From NCBI GenBank assembly GCA_964555295.1, contig CAZKRL010000034.1, positions 1 through 34,938 of the forward strand: a DNA stretch of 34,938 nucleotides, in the 5' to 3' direction. This document shows positions 34,927 to 34,938 of the stretch, piece by piece. A model generated the notes under the pieces. It searched no databases and had not been told where the DNA came from. It saw only the letters and a program-made list of their open reading frames with translations. How positions within the stretch are numbered: position 1 is the first letter of the stretch; each line of letters begins with the position of its first letter. A program made the translations under genes and the position numbers. This stretch comes from CAZKRL01 sp964555295. GTDB taxonomy: Bacteria > Bacteroidota > Bacteroidia > Flavobacteriales_D > Sanyastnellaceae.

Positions 34927-34938
34927 ATGGCAATAACA
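34927..34938 (+). CDS. possible start of a gene running off the window (partial)
   Basis: ATG GCA ATA ACA (MAIT) sits downstream of a promoter-like sequence in a 149-base gap after the divergent phosphatase start. Only four codons are visible, so the call rests on position and promoter; no product can be named. Confidence 0.35.

Overview
This window comes from a bacterium of the phylum Bacteroidota, most likely order Flavobacteriales. Three secreted proteins end in type IX secretion (T9SS) sorting domains. There are two TonB-dependent outer-membrane receptors and a Bacteroidota-type TonB energy transducer. Bacteroidota-style -7 boxes (TAnnTTTG) lie upstream of several genes, Shine-Dalgarno sequences are almost absent, and a DUF6427 / DUF6341-like / purD neighbourhood typical of flavobacteria is present. 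The lineage below order is inference. No insertion sequence, prophage or CRISPR array was seen.

Layout. 1-4395: a TonB-dependent receptor, then a hexapeptide acyltransferase overlapping a polysaccharide flippase (envelope glycan module). 4466-6746: a Bax-inhibitor-1/YccA membrane protein closed by a clear intrinsic terminator, then a sodium:solute symporter. 6850-12836: mostly housekeeping: enoyl-CoA hydratase, DUF6427, DUF6341-like small protein, purD, dusB, a CPBP intramembrane protease and ispD, packed tightly with several overlaps. 12924-17921: a 1665-residue T9SS-exported surface protein on the minus strand. 18166-26509: a same-strand run of six genes. It holds a lamin-tail-domain T9SS protein, a TonB-dependent receptor with a carboxypeptidase-like N-terminal domain, a T9SS-exported endonuclease I, an exonuclease/endonuclease/phosphatase (EEP) lipoprotein and two small heme-binding lipoproteins. 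26519-29296: a 3-hydroxyacyl-CoA dehydrogenase divergent from a long-chain acyl-CoA synthetase. 29309-30746: a PAP2 phosphatase and a TonB-like protein with a problematic 5' end. 30747-31961: a LYS1/alanine-dehydrogenase-like enzyme. 32081-32568: a tmRNA followed by tRNA-Val. 32671-34777: a multi-pass membrane protein and a membrane-anchored SpoIIE-type phosphatase. A new gene may begin at 34927.

The two most interesting signals are these. (1) Genes 18166-25314 look like a self-contained extracellular nucleic-acid capture and degradation locus: two predicted nucleases, one surface-secreted and one lipid-anchored, beside a dedicated receptor and an LTD protein. (2) The TonB-like gene has no normal start codon in its frame, and its membrane helix begins upstream of the first possible start. 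A short ATG ORF ending in a correctly phased A-AAA-AAG slippery heptamer (29985-29991) would join it by a -1 frameshift. This is either programmed frameshifting or a homopolymer sequencing error. The fatty-acid genes (6850, 26519, 27539) together suggest beta-oxidation capacity, although they are not in one operon.
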